64,000 bases of DNA from Desulfosporosinus nitroreducens (GTDB lineage Bacteria > Bacillota > Desulfitobacteriia > Desulfitobacteriales > Desulfitobacteriaceae). Of this stretch, positions 60,760 to 64,000 are shown piece after piece. A model generated the notes under the pieces. The model made no database searches, was not told where the DNA came from, and saw nothing but the letters and a program-made list of their open reading frames with translations. The stretch covers positions 57,503 to 121,502 of the forward strand of contig NZ_JAMHFY010000015.1 in the NCBI RefSeq assembly GCF_023897015.1. Reading direction: 5' to 3'. The translations under genes and the position numbers were made by a program. Numbering within the stretch: position 1 is the stretch's first letter; each line of letters begins with the position of its first letter.

Positions 60760-63180
60760 ATGAGTATAACAGAAGACAATATCATTCAGCGTCCGCTTGA
60801 GGACGTCTTACCAGAAGCCTTTTTAGGCTATTCCAAACACGTTATTTTACAGCGAGCTGTTCCGGATGTCAGGGACGGACTCAAACCGGTTCATCGCAGA
60901 ATCCTATTTTCCATGGACGAAATTGGAATGCACACTGATAAACCCTATAGTAAGTCAGCCCGACTAGTGGGGGACTGTATGGGGAAATACCACCCTCATG
61001 GTGACTCGTCAATTTATGAATCTGCAGTTCGCATGGCACAACCTTGGGCAACCCGATACCCTATGGTAGATGGTCAGGGGAATTTTGGTTCAATTGATGG
61101 GGACAATGCAGCTGCTATGCGTTACACGGAAATGAGAATGACGCATCTATCCCAGCTTATGACTCAAGATATAGAGAAAAACACGGTTCTTTTTAAAGAA
61201 AATTATGATCAAAGACTCAAAGAACCTGTTGTACTGCCAAGCCCTTTCCCTAACCTTTTAGTAAACGGGGGATCAGGGATTGCTGTTGGTATGATGTCTA
61301 ATATACCTCCCCATAATTTGCGAGAAGTCATTGCAGGCGTGATACATCAAATAGATAACCCGCAAGTCACGGTCGATGAACTCATGGAAAAGGTAAGTGG
61401 TCCGGATTTCCCAACTGGTGGACTGATTATCGGCACTGAGGGCATTGTTAATGCCTATAAAACAGGTCGCGGAAAAGTGACGATGCGTGGTAAAGCAATG
61501 ATTGAGCAAAGTAAAAACGGCAAAAGCTCAATCCTAATTACCGAGATTCCATATCAAGTTAATAAATCAACACTGGCTGCCAAGATTGAAACGCTGGCAG
61601 ATATAGGTAAGATAGAGGGAATTAGTGAGGTCAGGGATGAGTCGGACCGAGAGGGAATTCGGCTTGTTGTCGAATGTCGCAAAGAGGCCGATCCACTGAG
61701 AATCTTACGACTTCTTTATAAACACACTCAACTGGAAGATACATTTGGAATCATTAACTTAGTTATTACAGCAGAAGGCACTCCGAAGGTTCTAGGTTTA
61801 AAAGAGATTAATGCGGCTTTTATTAAACATCGAACTATCGTTGTTACAAAACGTACAGAATTTGATTTGGAGAAGGCTCGTTTAAAAGCTCACATCCTGG
61901 AAGGCTTAGTTATTGCTATCAATAACCTGGACGAAGTGATTGCCCTTATTCGTGCCAGTAAAACCCCTTCATTAGCTAAGGCTTCACTTATTACCCGTTT
62001 CGAACTGTCTGAGATTCAAGCTCAAGCCATTTTAGACATGAAGCTTCAACATTTGACGAACTTTGAATTAGATGGAATTATAAAAGAACATGCAGAGGCT
62101 TTAAAACTTATTGCATATTTAGAAAGTATCTTAGCGGATGTTAACAAAGTATATGAGATTATTAAAAAAGAACTTAAAGACATTGCTGATAAATACGGAG
62201 ATGATCGTCGTACTTTCATTTTGCCTGAGGAAATGAGGGATCAGATGGACCTAAGTTCTTTTGAAGAACCTGAAAGTTTGTTTCAAGTCATGCTTACAAC
62301 CAATGGATTTATTAAACGGATTCCACTCCAAACGAGAAACAAGAAAGATAACTCCCTTGTTTGTTCGTTTAAGGATGGAGATATTTTAAAAGAGAGGATA
62401 ACCTGTACTAACAAGGATATTTTATATTTTTTCACCCAAACAGGTAAGTTTTACACTATTAATGCAAAAACAGTCCCTGAAGCAAAGAATAAAGACAAAG
62501 GGGGACCGCTGACCAACCTATTCACATTGCCAATAGGAGAAAATGTAGTTTCTACCCTTCCCCTTAAAGATGCATCAGAAGAGTTATGCTTTGTTTTTGT
62601 TACCAAGGATGGACAGGTTATGCGGAGTCCGGTGAGTGATTTTATAAGTGCTCGCTCTTCGGAGGCCATGGGGCTTAAAGATGAAGATGTTATTGTTAAA
62701 GTGTTCCTCAGCGATGGCAAGGGCGAATTATTCTTGGCTACATATAAAGGACAAGCGATTCGTTTCCAAGAAACGGAAATCAATACCATGGGCCGAAAAT
62801 CACGCGGTGTTAAAGGAATGACTTTAGGGAATGAAGATTGGATTGTTGACGCCTTGATGTTAACTAATTCGGATGAAGATCCTCTCGGAGATTTAGTGAC
62901 GGTTACTCAACGAGGATTCTTAAAACGGACATACTTAGAAGAATACAAACCCCAAGGCCGTGCAGGAAAGGGGATTGCCATTGGCAAGGTTGACCCTGTT
63001 GGTACGGGTTTTATTATTGGCGTCATGCAAGTTAAAGATGATGACATATTAAACGTTATACAACTCAGCGGAATCGTAACTAAACTTGAGGTGAAAAACG
63101 TTAAAACAGAGTCCCGGGTAAAAGCCGGAACGCAATGGATCCCTGTTTTACTGAGTGATTACACAGTCGGAATAATATAG
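60760..63180 (+). CDS. Type IIA topoisomerase A subunit (GyrA/ParC-like)
   Basis: 806 residues. The breakage-reunion domain has DGLKPVHRRILFSM, KYHPHGDSSIYES and the catalytic Tyr in AAMRYTEMRM. The C-terminal six-bladed domain lacks a perfect GyrA-box. The nearest match is PQGRAGKGI, against QRRGGKG in true gyrases, so negative supercoiling activity is doubtful and a TopoIV-like role is possible. GGGGGAG precedes the ATG. It forms a two-gene operon with the B subunit, directly upstream of an rRNA operon. Confidence 0.88.
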   Translation: MSITEDNIIQRPLEDVLPEAFLGYSKHVILQRAVPDVRDGLKPVHRRILFSMDEIGMHTDKPYSKSARLVGDCMGKYHPHGDSSIYESAVRMAQPWATRYPMVDGQGNFGSIDGDNAAAMRYTEMRMTHLSQLMTQDIEKNTVLFKENYDQRLKEPVVLPSPFPNLLVNGGSGIAVGMMSNIPPHNLREVIAGVIHQIDNPQVTVDELMEKVSGPDFPTGGLIIGTEGIVNAYKTGRGKVTMRGKAMIEQSKNGKSSILITEIPYQVNKSTLAAKIETLADIGKIEGISEVRDESDREGIRLVVECRKEADPLRILRLLYKHTQLEDTFGIINLVITAEGTPKVLGLKEINAAFIKHRTIVVTKRTEFDLEKARLKAHILEGLVIAINNLDEVIALIRASKTPSLAKASLITRFELSEIQAQAILDMKLQHLTNFELDGIIKEHAEALKLIAYLESILADVNKVYEIIKKELKDIADKYGDDRRTFILPEEMRDQMDLSSFEEPESLFQVMLTTNGFIKRIPLQTRNKKDNSLVCSFKDGDILKERITCTNKDILYFFTQTGKFYTINAKTVPEAKNKDKGGPLTNLFTLPIGENVVSTLPLKDASEELCFVFVTKDGQVMRSPVSDFISARSSEAMGLKDEDVIVKVFLSDGKGELFLATYKGQAIRFQETEINTMGRKSRGVKGMTLGNEDWIVDALMLTNSDEDPLGDLVTVTQRGFLKRTYLEEYKPQGRAGKGIAIGKVDPVGTGFIIGVMQVKDDDILNVIQLSGIVTKLEVKNVKTESRVKAGTQWIPVLLSDYTVGII

Positions 63181-63295
63181 AGCAGATAATCAATTTTACC
63201 TCCTGCAGCAAGCTCGAATAAATTATGATTGAATAATGAAGTGAATGAAGCAACATAATATGATTAAAGAGAGCTTAAGTGGGAGGTATATAAAA

Positions 63296-63568
63296 ATGGA
63301 GATTACTGAAGTTATAGTTGACGGGTCTGGATTTGATAAGGAATATAACTTTGACAATTACGCCTTAACTCTAGTCTTTAAGAATAATATGACAGAAAAA
63401 ACAGTAAGGGCAAATCTGCGTTATTATCCTTCAGAAAACGAATGGGATCTTAATCCAATCTTTTACGAGTACACAAAAGATGAAAAACAAGCTATGATCG
63501 AGCAAATAATCCATGATGACAACTTTAAATCAGCGTTCCAAAACACAGATAACTATTTAGATCAATAG
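63296..63568 (+). CDS. 90-residue protein of unknown function
   Basis: The ATG at 63296 is preceded by GGGAGG with 9-nt spacing. The frame also opens at 63245, but without that site. Strand-rich start (MEITEVIVDGSGFDKEYNF, LTLVFKNNMTEKTVRANLRYY) and a helical, acidic end. No Cys, no membrane segment. It lies between the topoisomerase operon and the rRNA promoter region. Not recognised. Confidence 0.6.
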   Translation: MEITEVIVDGSGFDKEYNFDNYALTLVFKNNMTEKTVRANLRYYPSENEWDLNPIFYEYTKDEKQAMIEQIIHDDNFKSAFQNTDNYLDQ

Positions 63569-63647
63569 GTCAACCATTGTCAGACTCGCAACCTCAATAA
63601 CTTTAATGAAGAAACATTATTGTTGCCAAATAATTGATCAAAAACAG

Positions 63648-63676
63648 TTGACAGCATACAATGAAAATGGTATTAT
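63648..63676 (+). promoter_or_regulatory. rRNA promoter P1
   Basis: TTGACA (63648-63653), 17-bp spacer, TATTAT (63671-63676). Near-consensus, ~255 bp before 16S. Confidence 0.8.
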
Positions 63677-63763
63677 AACTGAGCGCCACGAAGATGGGTA
63701 ATAGTTAACAAGTAGAAGATTGAATGCTTAGACTTGTCAGCTAAGGTAATGACAACTTAGGTA

Positions 63764-63792
63764 TTGACAACGTAAGTTGAAAATGCTAAGAT
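63764..63792 (+). promoter_or_regulatory. rRNA promoter P2 and antitermination leader
   Basis: TTGACA (63764-63769), 17-bp spacer, TAAGAT (63787-63792). A boxA-like TCTTTGAAAACT follows at 63829-63840, and an AGACTCGAAAGAGTTT hairpin near 63867 precedes the 16S gene, as in rRNA leaders. Confidence 0.75.
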
Positions 63793-63930
63793 GTGAATCC
63801 GGCCCAAACGGGCGATAGAAAATGATGGTCTTTGAAAACTAAACAACAAGGACAGCCAATGAGAGAGACTCGAAAGAGTTTCAAAAGAAATCATGAGCGA
63901 ATCATCTTCTTCATTGAAGTGAGATAACTT

Positions 63931-64000
<70 letters not shown>

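Overview
The window looks like chromosomal DNA of a low-GC, Gram-positive, strictly anaerobic sulfate reducer of the Desulfosporosinus/Desulfitobacteriaceae type. It carries sat, aprBA and qmoAB, with a fused HdrC-HdrB-like gene where Gram-negative sulfate reducers have qmoC. It also has superoxide reductase, many strong AGGAGG ribosome binding sites and Firmicutes-style regulators. The right edge runs into the start of a 16S rRNA gene.

Layout. 1-6.0 kb: the tail of an M14 peptidase, then a leftward operon for an acyl-CoA ligase, two 2-hydroxyacyl-CoA dehydratase components and their ATP-dependent activator. 6.2-8.1 kb: desulfoferrodoxin and a 3-hydroxyisobutyrate-type dehydrogenase, with two copies of a structured repeat (4195-4305 and 6727-6962) that resembles the right end/omega-RNA part of an IS200/IS605-type element. 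8.8-17.4 kb: the cytoplasmic sulfate-activation and APS-reduction block (qmoA, qmoB, hdrD-like, sat, aprB, aprA). 18-40 kb: an accessory island of anion transporters from three superfamilies (two SulP, one DASS/SLC13, one TauE/SafE). Among them lie five paralogues of an unnamed protein with a uracil-DNA-glycosylase-like pattern, four unusual universal stress proteins, a sigma-54 activator and its probable histidine kinase, and several tiny genes. 40.6-46.5 kb: a TerD-type fusion protein, an ArsC-like protein, a YceG-like protein and TelA (toxic-anion/tellurite stress group). 47-51.2 kb: a MarR regulator and a heterodimeric ABC exporter. 51.4-55.1 kb: MarR, an old-yellow-enzyme-type reductase and an Fe-S protein. 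55.4-58.3 kb: a ClC channel, an HPP protein and a classical UspA. 58.8-63.2 kb: a type IIA topoisomerase pair. 63.6-64 kb: tandem rRNA promoters and the 16S 5' end.

How it works together. The 8.8-17.4 kb block activates sulfate (Sat) and reduces APS (AprBA), with electrons probably delivered by QmoAB plus the HdrD-like protein. The island next to it is stocked with sulfate or sulfite/anion permeases. I see two sigma-54 -24/-12 promoters, both facing left, inside a duplicated ~225-bp segment. One serves a SulP gene and the other serves a small gene plus a copy of the UDG-like family. The NtrC-type regulator and histidine kinase in the same island are the obvious candidates to drive them. Five further copies of a promoter-bearing leader repeat (TTGATT-N18-TATAGA) sit in front of other island genes. 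The repeated combination of anion permease, UDG-like protein, Usp variant and shared leader is the best candidate here for an undescribed system.
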